Source of the DNA: Echinococcus granulosus
Lineage: Eukaryota > Platyhelminthes > Cestoda > Cyclophyllidea > Taeniidae
Reading direction: 5' to 3'
Length of the DNA stretch: 64,000 nucleotides
Assembly: GCF_000524195.1 (NCBI RefSeq)
Contig: NW_020170523.1
Span: 58,764-122,763 of the forward strand
Shown: one piece after another, positions 1-12,294 of the stretch
Layout: every line of letters starts with the position of its first letter
How positions within the stretch are numbered: the stretch's first letter is position 1
Translations under genes and position numbers: made by a program
Notes under the pieces: generated by a model
Databases searched by the model: none
The model's input: the letters and a program-made list of their open reading frames with translations, nothing else
Told to the model about the DNA's origin: nothing

Positions 1-532
1 ACTATAGAAACCCGCCTAGAAGGAGAGCTGGCAAAGAGATTTAGAGGAGATTACTTACCACGTTTATCATTATATTGCGATAGAACGAATGATGATTGGG
101 GTCTTTTGACGTTGACGGGCTGTTTCTTTAAATTTAGTCATCATCAACTAATTCATATTGCCTATTTAGCTTTGGTTTTTGACAAAATGATTCATTTTAG
201 AAATATTTTTGCAATAAAAATGTATGACTTTTGCAAGCGAAAATTAGCTGGTTAAATGTTTTTGTTTTTTTTCTTAGCGGGCAAAGGCCTGATTATTATG
301 CTCCGTTTTTAACAGCGTTATCCACCAACGTTTTGTAGGTTTTAATGAAACAAAAGGCAAAGTAGTGTGGTTAAGGCTTGAACGTGTTTAATAAACCAAT
401 TTTTGCATCCTTTTTTTAGTCTCTCTTTTTTGATGGATTTACCTTGCTTATAGCAGCTAAGTCTTTTTTTTTTAAAAAAAAGTTTAGCTACTAAATTTTA
501 ATAGACCTAAAAATCTACATGATAAGTGTAAA

Positions 533-730
533 TGTAAGGCGGTGGTGGTGTATCCCTCTGTTTTATTGAGGCGATACTTTTGAACTTCTGATTTTATACT
601 CTTGTACCTCATTGGTGAGTTGGCCTTCGGTCCATGCCAGTAGCCCAAACACCTCCTTTGTGTTGAATATATATATTCTGCCTGAGTGGTGTGCCTTCTT
701 TCGTTTTCAGTGAAGTCTCGGGGGACTACA
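533..730 (+). repeat. 5' LTR of TRIM-like element
   Basis: This LTR shares an ordered series of blocks with 1285-1480 and 62285-62480: GAGGCG near base 40, CTTGTACCTC, GGCCATGCC, CACCTCCTT, a TATA-like AATATATATATTC, and a CTTTCGTTTTCAG stretch about 20 bases before the end. It ends GGGGACTACA. Confidence 0.75.
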
Positions 731-1284
731 TTAGTGACAGTGGAAAGCGAAGGCGACCGTATAGTCCATGTATCCTGTCTTTCACTTCCACGTGATAAAC
801 CTCAGCGGAGCGGAAGAATTACGTATGCTACGGATGGGAGAACGGTGATGACTTTTAATAGAAGGGTCAAAATTGACGCCTATCTTCGTCATCTATCCCA
901 GTCCCGTGTTCTGTAGGAAAGCTATTAACAACTGAAGCGACACTAGCTCCGAACCGTCTGGAACATTCGTTGCAGACTTTCCCTACCGTTCCCCATGGAC
1001 CTGTCAGTGTTCCTACATCTATCTGTGGACACGCATGATGGCCAGCACAATTCCCCCTTCCTGAATCAAGTTTCCAAACCGGCCGAAACTCCAGATCCAG
1101 TTAAATTGTCAAGAGGGGTTAGTGACTTTGGGATCAAGCAACTCCTCAGTTGCACACTAATTTGGTGGCTAGCACGGCCGGGTCGCGGCTGTTTCTTTAC
1201 AGCACCAACTACGTTGTAAAAGCTAAAGCGGGAGGCTGCTCTGCTGGAGCGCCGGGGACTACGCTCAAAAGAGGAGGGAGGCTA

Positions 1285-1480
1285 TGTAATACGGCAGTGG
1301 TTTTCCCCTCGGTATTGTTGAGGCGCCGCTTTTGAACTTTTGGGTTTGCCTTGTACCTCGCTGGGCGGACTAGTCTTTGGGCCATGCTGCTAGCCCAGAC
1401 ACCTTCTCTGCGCTGAATATATGTTTTCTCTCCGAGTGTTGTGTCTTCTTTCGTCTTCATGGAAGTCTCGGGGCGCCACA
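1285..1480 (+). repeat. 3' LTR of TRIM-like element
   Basis: This is the direct-repeat partner of 533-730, starting TGTAATACGG and ending GGGGCGCCACA. It follows the purine tract at 1267-1281. It is closer to the solo LTR at 62285-62480 than to its own 5' LTR, so gene conversion or recombination between family members is possible. Confidence 0.75.
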
Positions 1481-3102
1481 TATAGATTCCGAGTGGTTGG
1501 ATTAAATGAAAGACGCATTTATCTTCAATTCAGGGTTTTAAAGGCTTGTTCTAGCACTTCTCTGTATTTTAAAAATATTAGTTCGATTTTTACTTTGCAT
1601 TTATAGCTTAAAAGTGTGCTTAGATGTTCGTGTCATGAATACAGAGTTTATCTCTTTCACTCTTGACGTTGAACCCCTCGAATGAACAGAATGATTTGAT
1701 AAGGACATATTTACTGGTTAACCTTAAAGGGAATGAGTATATGTTCATGGGAATCTGTGTTTCTAACTTTCTTCTGCTTTAAGGAATTCTGACAAATGCT
1801 CCCCCATAAGAGTTATTTTACTGATTGCTTCTTGCTTTAAAAGGTTTTTTAAAGCATAAACGTTTCACAGGATGGTTACTTAACCTTATCTCTTTGTCAG
1901 CGTTGGACATATTAGCCTGCTTGAAATAATCAGGTAAACATCTGAAGTGGTTTGATAAACTTAGAGATTTGACCTGGTTCCCTTCGCTCCTCCACATATC
2001 TCAAAGGTTCCTTTTGAAAAAAAAAGCAACTGCACATTATCTTATTTTTAGTTTAATGAATATTTAATTTTATTGGAGAAAAAGGACGATCTCGTGTTGA
2101 CGGAAAACTTGATATCATTTGCTTATATTCCCACCGAAGAAGCTCTCGATTTTTTTGCTACTTATTATTTTTCAGTAAAAAAACAATAAATTGTACTTTT
2201 TATTATCCTTAGATAAGGTTTCATCCAGTCAATGAATAATTAAGACGGTAGCGTGCCAAGGAGTTAACACTTTCTTTATGAATAGCAGTTACTTGTATGT
2301 TCCAAGTTGATTTATTTGATTGTTACCGAACAGCAGCAGCAACAATGGCGTCAACTCTGACTTCACTTCCTTCACCTAATTCCCTTCCCAATCGTTTTTA
2401 ACTGCGCCATAAATTTGTAATAGCCAGTGTCATCAATGTCAATTATGCAGCAGAATAAGATCGACATGGCAGTTTAAACCATTGGCACCTGTGAATTGCC
2501 AGGTGGTATGCGACATTCTAGGAAGAAAAAAAGGCGAGGTGAGAACTAGCTAAGGCAGGCTTTTTAAGTCATTTCCTGCACACCAAAGTAGAGAAAATAG
2601 TCATATTTGTTCCTCCAAGCATGCATCCGAAAGATGTCAAGCCTTACGGATTCCACTTCCGCACCCATCACTCCACCTGCTTGCATACGATCCATCGTCA
2701 CCACTTTTATCAATTCAAACGCAATGCTTATGTAAATCTACTCCTTCATTTTGCCCTATTTTTCTCACCTTCATTTTAGCAAATTCAGCGACAAATGAAA
2801 ATTAGAAAGGGGGCATCGAGCACAAAGCTACCAACTTGAATGCAAGTGTAAACACAGTGTTTAAGCAACTAGCCCACTGTTCCACATTGATGAAACCCTT
2901 TCCGACATCTCGGTCTTAATTTTTCACATATTATTTTGAAAATACTGTCTTAGCGTATAATCTGTACTTTCAACCAATCAAGTCCCGTGTAGTTTCTCAA
3001 CATTTTTATGATTAGCAGCCTCCTCTAGTCGCACTTTGCGACTAGTTCAATCTGGCAAGGCGGGTCGGCCTTCAATTTTGACCACGAGTTGTCACCTTTA
3101 AG
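1481..3102. other. No gene recognised
   Basis: AT-rich sequence with many stops in all frames. I see no convincing exon, RNA gene or repeat. Confidence 0.5.
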
Positions 3103-3374
3103 TTGGATGTGAAGCTGAGAAAGGAGTGAAGAGAAAGATGTTATTCGTCACGAAGTGTTGTGCAGCGGAAGCACAGATTCATTACAGTAAAATCCATTCG
3201 CATAGAGACACCCGAGTGGTTGTTCCGTCAGAGCGATGCAGGCTGAGCGTCTCAGACGACGTCCAGATGGCTACGGCCGAGATCATGAAGGATAATCAAG
3301 CATACTTTCAAGGAGTGATAAAATTAGTGCCTGAAACTGTTGCCCAAATTGCCGTTCCGATTCAACACAATTAA
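3103..3374 (+). CDS. Possible terminal exon, hypothetical protein
   Basis: A 90-codon open stretch follows a possible acceptor (CACCTTTAAG at 3093-3102) and ends in TAA. The C-terminal half (SDDVQMATAEIMKDN, LVPETVAQIAVPI) has a composition unlike the random ORFs around it. If this is an exon, it enters in phase 1 and belongs to a gene whose earlier exons lie upstream, possibly outside the window. AATAAA-like hexamers follow within 200 bases. No domain is recognised, and no upstream partner exon was found in 1-3100, so chance remains likely. Confidence 0.2.
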
Positions 3375-4119
3375 ACAATTACCTTCAAACAAAGACGACA
3401 TAATTTGCACCCACGATTCATTAACTTTTATTGTAGAAGTATCTTTGGCGCAGTAAAATGCTGAAGTGTCAGTGTGAAAGCTCAACAATTAAAGAGAATT
3501 AATTAAATAATGAATAGAGGCAAAAGAAAGAAAGCGGGCTAAGCTTGCACGGGATAGGGGGCAATTCAGTAATAAAGAGCACTGTATTTTGACAAAAAAA
3601 AACAACATTTTAAAAATTGCCTGTGATTTTTCAGATTATATTTGAAATTCACCACTTCTTTCCACTGTTATTTACATTTTTAAGTGGGGAAGAGCCCGTA
3701 CGTGTTGACCGTCAGATGCGCTTAAAGTAAATTCAAGCAATTTTTATCATTTCAAAAGGTGTATTTTCCACAATGTTGATTGAATTTTGGCATCTGAAGT
3801 AGCCATGAGGCCTCTGTAAAACGAAGGATTAAGGAAGTAGCCTTTATTTTAAAGGGGCAGAAAAATTGTTTACATGATGGAATAGGGAGCCCAGCCCTAG
3901 AGCCGCAGGCTACCAGTGTAGCAACCGAATCGAAGGGGACTGTAACGCGAGATTTAGTTACATATGCAGGTTGAACGACTTATCAACCTATAGTCTGCCC
4001 CCTAACTTAGGACCTTCTGTCTCAACAACTTGTAATATTGCCCCCTGAGAGTTGGCTCGAGGAGTTACTCTGGCTGCAGCGTTAGACAGAGTCGATCCCA
4101 AGCGGCAGCTATTTTGAGT

Positions 4120-4260
4120 CCCTTTTCATAACGGCTACAAATGGCTAAATTTGTGAAGACGCATTTCAGAGAGGTCAAAATTGGCCTGTTCTGCGTGAAG
4201 ATAATTAACAAGTGAAGCAGCACTCTGCCCAAACGTCTTAAATGTATTTGCTGTGGAACC
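4120..4260 (+). repeat. Fragment of the TRIM internal region
   Basis: This stretch aligns with about 868-985 of the complete TRIM. Shared blocks include GTCAAAATTG, TGTTCTG, ATTAACAA(C/G)TGAAGC and GCACT, followed by a TTTGCTG/TTCGTTGCAG segment. No LTR is visible at either side, so it is a truncated or degraded copy. Confidence 0.5.
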
Positions 4261-4528
4261 ATCTATGGAGCTTGCTGAAAAGTATGCAAGAAATTATTTA
4301 AAAGTTATCTTTTAGACACCTGTTGTTGTGGGTAGCAGTTGGCAAAGAAAATGCTCTCCTTGTCGGGCTTTAATTTGTCTTAATTACCACAAGGTTAGTG
4401 ACGCCTCAATTTCTCAATTCAGTTTACAAATGGGTTGAAATGACAAATACATCATTGACATCGATACCAAATACGCTCTCAATCCTACTGAAAGCTTGGT
4501 GACTGCGATTAAAAAAATTCACTTCTAG

Positions 4529-4905
4529 CCCACTTCTGTCTACCACCTGTCCATGCTATTTCGTGCCTGGTCACGTGGTGGTAGTCATATGTCACATATG
4601 TCATATGTCACACAAAGAAATATCATCAGGACAGTACGGTGGATGCAGATATGAGTAACAAAGGCGGTGTTGATAGCAAAGGTGGTGGTAATGAGAGAAA
4701 AGAAGAGGAAGAGGAAGAAGAAGTGGAAGGAGAAAAAGAAGGAGGAGCAGGAGGCGGAGGGGGAGGAGGTGGAAGAAAAGGAGGTGGAGGAGGAGGGGGA
4801 GCAGGCGGTGGTGGAGGAGGAGGTGGGGTAGGAGGCGAAGGGGGAGGAGGAGGGAGGTCATCCCGTAAATAACTCTGCACCATGAGACAAGAGGTGAGGT
4901 GGTGG
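4529..4905 (+). repeat. Diverged dispersed repeat, copy 1 (with purine expansion)
   Basis: This copy shares ordered blocks with 6117-6345: a C-rich start (CACTTCT.TC), CCA(C/T)C.TGCTATTTCG versus CATCGCATTTCG, TGGTCA(C/T)GTGGTGGT(A/T)GTCA(T/C)ATGTCA, then GGTGGAT..GAT and a trailing GAGGTGGTGGGT. In this copy the middle has expanded into a purine-only tract. A short direct repeat (GTCATATGTCACATAT) sits at 4584-4612. Confidence 0.5.
4693..4858 (+). repeat. Purine-only low-complexity tract
   Basis: About 165 bases are almost exclusively A and G on the + strand, rich in GGA and GGGGGA units. The apparent Gly/Glu-rich and Pro-rich ORFs on both strands here are by-products of composition. The tract has the base asymmetry expected for triplex (H-DNA) or G-quadruplex formation. 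Confidence 0.85.
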
Positions 4906-6116
4906 GTTGTAAGGCATAAGGATCAAATTTTCATTCACCGCATTGACCAGTTTTGATTGCTTTTAAACAAGTTACCTGCCCTCACATTTCAGCCATACCG
5001 AGCAGAATTATCTCAGACCAAGTTGTTTACCCGTCACCAGCAGTGTCAATCCATCAGCAATCCGTGCGCATCCGTCCTACAACCTCCCGCAAGTAACGAC
5101 AGACTCTTGAAGCCTAACAAACATTCAGACATGTAATTGTCCTAATTTTTCAGGTGGTTTTCCGAAAAATAAATAAAAAAGGTACAAATAATCGCTGTGC
5201 TATAACAAAATAGTTCACAACCAAACATTGGTTGGTAGTTCCCTATCAAAACTGGTAACCACAAAGATAATCAGGGCGCCAAGGCGACGGCATTAAATAT
5301 ACTTTGTCTACTTCTAGTTTTGTATCACCTAAGTGCCACTTAAGCCTAATCCCACTGTTTATGCAGCCTCAACTTGAATTATCTCCGTCTGACAGGTGAC
5401 AGTCAGCTACTGGCAATTTTCACCCACACTAATTTGATAAGGTTATCCACCAGACCAAAAGTTTGGCTCCTCACGCTCTGCGTAGAGTCAAAATATTTGC
5501 TCACTAGTAAAGGTAATGTATCCACTAAAGATGCTGGCCTTCTGTGGTGGTTCTGCAATTCATTACCTCCCCTTGAAGGATCTAGGCAAGCGGCCACTTT
5601 CTGTATCACGTGCGGTCCTGATGTCGTTTAGAGCCGGCCTAAAGGCCTGAATAAGTCAGCAAAATGAAAAGGCACTACTTTCTCACCACATTCTTGGAAT
5701 TGATGATACCTTGGGAAGACGAACAAGGATCTTATTTACAAGATCAGGGAGTTAATCGGGTTAGTTTAGATGACACAATCGCATACACTCATGGGAGTCG
5801 TCGAGATTAACACAGCCGTGGGTACTGCAAAATGCGTGAGAAGGTTTGGGCTCTTGAATCGTTGTGGTCCACTATTCAGGCGTCTCCATCATCTCTCCTC
5901 AGGACGTCAAGAGTAGATCATGCAAAATGAAACATGAGAAAGATTTACGCTAAAAAATGAAGGAAAGAAGCAGATATTATACCACAATCATGGTCATTGT
6001 CACAACTAAAACATTCGCCGTGAGCCAAGAATTCAAAAAAAGTTTTTTTGTGGACTGAGTTTTCGTAAGACTGTCTTTTCAAAGGTCGTGGAAAAGAAAT
6101 TTCCAGCTCTTTCCAC

Positions 6117-6345
6117 CTTCACTTCTATCCCACCTCCACCCACCACCCATCCATCGCATTTCGCGTGTGGTCATGTGGTGGTTGTCACATGTCAAGAGGG
6201 GATGACTCTCACCGGCGCCTATAAATCTGCATAGTGAGGTGGATTTGGATGATAACGATGGTTGGTGGTGACTATAAGGAAGAAAGAGCAGGAGTGGGTA
6301 GCTTCGCCGCATGACACGTGAGTTGTGGTGCTGGGTCATGTTGTG
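6117..6345 (+). repeat. Diverged dispersed repeat, copy 2
   Basis: Second copy of the element at 4529-4905, in the same orientation and without the purine expansion. It contains CACCACCCATCCATCG and GTGGTCATGTGGTGGTTGTC and ends near the GGTGCTGGGTCATG segment. Confidence 0.5.
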
Positions 6346-9300
6346 CTGTGCTGTGCACGGCTAAAACTCACCGCTACGCACACTTTTGAACTCTACGGGG
6401 TAAGCAGGTCTCAGTCATGATTGTCAGGCCTTCACCATGTGAATAATCACGTCTACAGCCTGCCACTTGCAACTCAAGCGTAGCATCTTGGGTTTGCTGT
6501 CAGGCGGGTTGTTTTCATGTGCTCGCCGTTCCACTTAGTAATGTCAGGGCTCACTGCACACCAAACCTACAACAACCTTGTCTGGAAAAAGAGTCTAATA
6601 TCTTAGTAATATGGCGTAACACACGGTAAACCGTCTGGTACAGCAATAGCTTGAGGGTCATTGAAGAGGCGAACTCGGTGTAGGTGTATTGAAGTCATTT
6701 AAGATTCCACGAATCTTTCCAGCCTTTATAGTTGGTGTTTATGCAGTGATGAAGACACTAGATAATATTGTTGATAAACAGAACAATGAATTTTAGAGCG
6801 ATGTATAGCCTCTAAAATTGAACGATAGCGTCTAAGCGCTATGATCACGACATGAAAACAATGTCACCTTGTGGAGAAGGCACAGGCACTAAAGCTGGTT
6901 GTTTAACTGCATAATTGTGTGGCGCAATGGAGGTATATGCCAAGTGGGCACCACGGACATTGAGATATGAGGAAGATACGCACACATACAGGAGGGTGAA
7001 GCAAATCTCCTTTCTACCTCCCTTCGTGGGAGTTGACACATCCTTTGCGTGGGACCACTGCACACGCATGAAAGAATGTGGGGTGATAAACCCAGCGTGT
7101 GTCGATTGAACTTCAAACGTGACAACCCAATGTTCACAGAGGTGAGTCACAACGTTCCGTGGCGTCACCGACAGGCGTAGGATAGGCTGCCTTTGAAATA
7201 TGTCCCTCCATTTTTTATCAATTATCAGAAATCTGTATGCTCACCAGTAGACGCATGTAACCACTCACGGATTCGACTTTCGTGTCATCCTTACGGCTGA
7301 GATACCGTGTATTAATCAATCCCTTCTCCCTATTGTTTCATACATAAAATACCACTACAATTGAACTGGTCCTAGGGACAAGATGTGTGTCAGCTACTAC
7401 AAATGGGGGTAGGTGGTATATCCTGCACTCTCCTGGAATGTAGCCTCCCAGTATCTGGAAGGCAGTGAACTCCAAGTTTCCCGCTCAGTTCGTGCCTCCA
7501 TTGCATTACCAAAGAAGGGGGAATCAAACCAGTCAATCAACACGGTTTTATGAAATCACGGTAAATTACCTTTAAATTTGTGATCCAAGTCACCAAAGAG
7601 TCATTTACTTTTCACCACCTACTCCTGTGACCTTTTGATCTGCCAATTAGAGAACCTATGTCTAAGCCCGTCTACAGGTTGAGAAACCAGAAATGTTTGA
7701 TGACTATCCATTGCCAGTACTCATCCTCACTCCTCCCGTTTAACTTTTCGGGAGGCGTACATAAATTTTTGAATCCACTTTTTAAGTTACCTGTAGGACC
7801 ATCTTTTAAAGATACGCCTATTTAAAAAAAAAACCAGAGAACAGACAAAGATGGAAAAGTGGGAAGTGGTTTCTGTGACTGAAAATGTCCGCGTTACAGA
7901 AGGGGCAATTAAAACAACAAATCGATATGATATGGTAAAGCCTTAATAAATCGAAAATTACAAGCATTAAGAAACTCTTCTTGACTTGTCCTTTACCCGC
8001 TTATAACTTAACAAGGGTGATGTAAAAGTCACTGGAATACAGCTTTACAAACTTTAGCAACTCTAGAGATTTTATCTAAATGTTTTGGTAAATAAATGAT
8101 TTATCGACAAAAGACCTCATAAAATGCTTTAAAAATGTGAATAAGAAAAGGATTTTAGCGCCCCCAGACTTTACTTGAGATTTTATCGCTGATGGCTGCT
8201 GCCGCCGGGTAGAAATACCAGAAGCTGAGACTGAAATGGCCTTGAAAGCAAAACAATGAGTTACAAAATGATGCAAGTACTGCAGGGCAAATTAATTTCC
8301 AAATGTTATCTATCTTGATCGCCCACATTATTGACGCATGAAACTTGCATGTGAAATGGCTAAGCCAGAGGGAGGTTACGTGACTCAGGCCACGCTTCAC
8401 TGACTATCTTGACTGTCGCGTAAAGGAATTTTTGCTACTGTAGCCTTGTTATATGACTCCAAAATTGAGAGCATACTTTATCTACATGACCTAAGCTTAC
8501 CTCTAATCTCATCAGTCGGTTTTGAATGGATTGAAAATAAAATTTAATGAGTTCAAAGGGTCTGAATTTTAGAGTCCCTTCGAGGCTTCGGTTCCACCTA
8601 ATTATTGGGTCCAATGTCAATCTTCATAGCATCCGACCATTTGTGAGACGGTGGCATTACTTGAATGCCATTTCACTGAGCTTCTTCTAGCCCTGATTGG
8701 TGTGTAATGAGGAATTGACCACACGACCTACCGAAAAAGGCGTCAACTGTCAGCGCGAATCTTTCAAACTGAAGGGGATGACTCCCGACCATGTCAACTG
8801 CCCCTCTTCATCAGCGGGTTGCCCTTGCATCCACCGACTCGGTCATCCACATGCATCAGCAACAACAGAGTGCCAGCTCTTAGACAACCTCAAGCATGAC
8901 ATTGATTTAGCTTAGTTTGGGGAGAGAGACGGTTACCACCGATTATTACCTATTCAAGTGTCGTGAACAGATTAACAAAGGAGTTTCTTTCTCCAGCAAA
9001 GCTAATCTGATGCATTTTTTGCAATTTATTCACCGACAAATGTACTGAAAAAAAATCAACCCTGTTTGTGGCTCGTAATGATAAGTGGTCCATTTCCCGT
9101 GATTCTGGTTGCGACCTTGCTTTGCCATTTTAAAAAAAAATGCAGTCATAATTAGGCATTTATTTCAAAAATAAAAGTGAAATACTTGGCCTCTTTTACT
9201 CAAGCCAGATTGATGAGCCTGATTGTCCTATACAGGTTGATTTAATTAGTCTAGTTACGTGATCATTATGACATACTGAAACTTTGGACGCAGTTCAAAA

Positions 9301-11590
9301 ATTGGGTTTTTTTTAGAAAAAAATCCATCATGGATTAAAGGAAACATAAGAAAACTGACGACGTGTCAGGTATCAGATCGCCTGACAGTAAAGGCTGGAA
9401 GAAAGGTAAACTTACAAGCAGAGTCTGATTGGTTAATCAGACGAATGGAATCTCAAAATCAACCAAAGAATATGCAACTCAACCTCGTGTCAAGTCGGGT
9501 GCAGTTAATATCCAGCTTGTATCTTGGCCTTAGCTACCCAGGCGTAGAGACTATCCATTTTAATGTTTATTCCGGTGGCCCATCATTTGGAGTGACAATG
9601 ACGCGTCATATCTGTTTTGGTTTTAAAAGAAGCATTCAAAATCTCACCACAACCTCACCCGGTCATTGGCCATTGTCATTTGATCGCTTTTCACTCTGTC
9701 AATGGGGGATTGGAGTGCGGTAGAGAAATTAGTTCCTGTTTCACCTACAATCTGCAGGTATCACTGCTAATCATGAAAGAGTGTAGAATTCATCTTCAGA
9801 TAGCCAAAGTTATCTACTTTTCCATAAACCCTTCAACACTACCATCTGATGCGACAGGTGAGGGGTGTGTGTGGCTGGCGTTACATCTCACCTTGTCTCA
9901 TGCGTTACCACAGCTTTATCATTTCATATTCAAAGAGAGTTTTACCCCTTTTTTGCTTGCAGTTTAAAAATCTCGTGTATTCACACTAAATGAAGGGAAT
10001 AAACAATGGGAGTGAGAAAGAGAGAGAAACTTCCACCTGAGTGGTACGGCTTAATAAATAGGTAGGAGAAGAGCAGCCGTAGGAGGATGAATCCCTCGGA
10101 GGATTAGTGATACATTGTACAGTGATTAAAAGGTGTTTTCCATATGGTAGGCATTGTCATTGTCCATGACGCATGACATGGTGGCCCTGAGATGAGTACG
10201 CCTCTCCGTAACCGGCCTAACATCATGGCAACTACTATCGTCAGACGACTTTATTCAGTCGTGAGGCTTTGTAACTCTCAGCCCCCACACCCGGGCAATA
10301 CACTCTACGTGAGGAGGGAGTAGACTTCCACCTAGAATCATCTTTCAAGCAACCTTCTCCAACGTTTAAGTACAGAAGAATGGTACTTACACTTGGTATT
10401 TGAGTGTAATAATTTGTCTTTTTGATGATATGCCACTTCCAGAAATGTCCATCTCTCCTCTGTCCAAGTAGGATTAATCAAGATAGATATTAAAGGTTCC
10501 ATTCAAAATGACACCTTAATTGCCGCTGAAGACTGGAGCCGGCAGCTAAATATAACTCTAAAGGCAATGTTTCAGGTAGGTGGCACCCTCTGCAATCCAT
10601 CAGATCGGAAGACTGTCAACGGTAACTCCACCTCTAAACAATGGGTAAAATAGCTACCCTTCCTTTAGTCATAATCACCTAAGGGAGTGAATACACAAGA
10701 ACTATCTGTATCTTATCAAGACTGCCCGATGGTTTTTTTACATATGGTCTCAAAAAAGAGAGAAAATCTGAATTTTGAGACCCTAGAGTTCGCCTAAGTC
10801 CTGTCTGCATTGACCTCAGATGATTTCATTGATATGGTCATTTAAAAAACTGAGCATTGTTGAAGAAAACAGGTAAAATAAAGCAAAAAATTATCACCAA
10901 AATTTGTAACTTGCAAAAACATTAATGTCATGCCCGTCGGTAGCCAATGAAATTTCAGCCTCTACAGCAATTAGCCAATAGGAAAACAAGGTTACATATG
11001 CTAGAGGTATATAGGCAATTGTATTAACTCCAGATCACTGGTGATAAAAAGGATTTGTGTTGGCGTGAGGCGCCCCGGGTTTGCTTCTTTTTTTTTGGAT
11101 TAGTTTATTGAAGGAATGTCTTAGTTTCGGTTTTTGCATTCTTAAGATTGAACGTGTTATCGGCCTCCATGAGTTGTCGATTTGTGTCTCTCCTCGCTAC
11201 TTAAGTCTTCCTTTTTTGACATAGGGCACAAGTAAAAGTCACTTCATTTCAAATTTTAAAGTAACGCCTTTCCTTTTCGCATCTCTGCTGTGGAAACATT
11301 TATAAGACAACGATTGTATCACAGTCAACATTCCTGAGAATTGGTGGTCAAAAAGTTTAGGCCCTCACAAATTTTCATTAATGTGGAGACCTTGTAAATA
11401 CAAGTACGTGTCACAAAGGAGGCTACATATTGTACCATTAGCCCTTAAATTAACTCGGCTTTTACTGCCCTCGTCGTCTTTATTATTTTTTTAATGTCAC
11501 TTACTAAGTGAGGCCATTTAATGAGATGGAAATTGTGGGATGTCGATGAGCAGAACTTAGCGATAATGAATATTTACATCTGTCCTCCAG
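6346..11590. other. Gene-poor 5' flank of the mucin-like gene
   Basis: No supported exon. ORFs of 60-116 codons (for example 9617-9967) start mid-frame, lack splice context and have AT-driven composition. Short A or T runs occur. The promoter of the downstream mucin-like gene presumably lies near the 3' end, but no clear TATA or initiator could be singled out. Confidence 0.4.
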
Positions 11591-11591
11591 G

Positions 11592-12294
11592 ATGAAACTG
11601 TGTTTGATAAGTCTTCTGGTTCTGGCCCACCTGAACTCTGCATTAACCACTCACCACTATGATTCCCAACTTGCCTACGGTTTTACAACTACGGACAGCA
11701 GAGAGGAAGGGTTTCAAGAGGCCACAGATTCAGTAGAAACTACTTTAGCTGGCGCAGCCACCAATAAGTCCACAACTGAAAATTTTGCTACTACTGCTAA
11801 TACCAATAAAGCCCTGATGGAAAGTAGGACGCACAATATCTCAATTCAAGTCCCCACTTCTACTGAAAGCAAAATTTGGGTGAAAGAGATGACTACAATG
11901 TCTGCGATGGCCAAGGAGGAAGTCTATACTACATCACCTCCTCCGACAGAGGTGGCAACAACTGCGCAAGGGGTTGAGCTCACAACAGAATCTCCTGCTA
12001 CTACGGAAGTTGAACTAACCGGTGCAATGACTACGCCGACTGTGGAGGAAGTCTCTGCAACATCGCCTCCTCCGACAGAGGTGGCAACAACTGCGCAAGG
12101 GGTTGAGCTCACAACAGAATCTCCTGCTACTACGGAAGTTGAGCTAACCGGTTCATTGACAACCAATACGACTGCGGATTTGGTTAAATTTACCACGCAA
12201 ACCCCTATTCCTACTAACGTGACTACAGTTGTAGGAACTAGCACAACTGTTGGCATCAGTGAACCTTCCGATTCGAAAATACACACTCCACAAG
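11592..12294 (+). CDS. Mucin-like gene, exon 1 (signal peptide and Thr-rich domain)
   Basis: The start ATG is followed by MKLCLISLLVLAHLNSALT, a standard signal peptide. The remainder is Thr/Ser/Pro/Glu-rich (TTESPATTEVELTG and similar), with N-x-T/S sites such as NKST and NVTT. The donor CACAAG|GTGAGA at 12295 leaves phase 1. Reading through the donor would add 13 residues and stop at 12335. A perfect acceptor (GTCCTCCAG) ends one base before the ATG, so the 5' UTR is joined from upstream by cis- or trans-splicing. Confidence 0.85.

Larger units (their letters stand above)
533..1480 (+). mobile_element. Complete TRIM-like miniature LTR retrotransposon
   Basis: Two direct repeats of about 196-198 bp (533-730 and 1285-1480), each beginning TGTAA and ending in ACA, enclose a 554-bp internal region with no long ORF. 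A purine-only tract lies at 1267-1281, three bases before the 3' repeat, where a polypurine tract for plus-strand priming is expected. The flanking 4-mers are TAAA (529-532) and TATA (1481-1484), an imperfect target duplication that fits an old insertion. The two LTRs differ at many positions, also indicating age. The element is far too short to encode gag-pol, so it matches the definition of a terminal-repeat retrotransposon in miniature. TRIMs are known from taeniid tapeworms; identity with that family is inferred, not tested. Confidence 0.75.

Noticed and set aside
4601..4883. Gly/Glu-rich and Pro/Leu-rich ORFs on both strands
   Set aside because: They are translations of a purine-only low-complexity tract; all frames are open because the tract lacks T, not because it is coding.
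5356..5445. Possible further TRIM internal fragment (CACACTAATTTG block)
   Set aside because: The match is limited to about 40 bases and does not continue in either direction.
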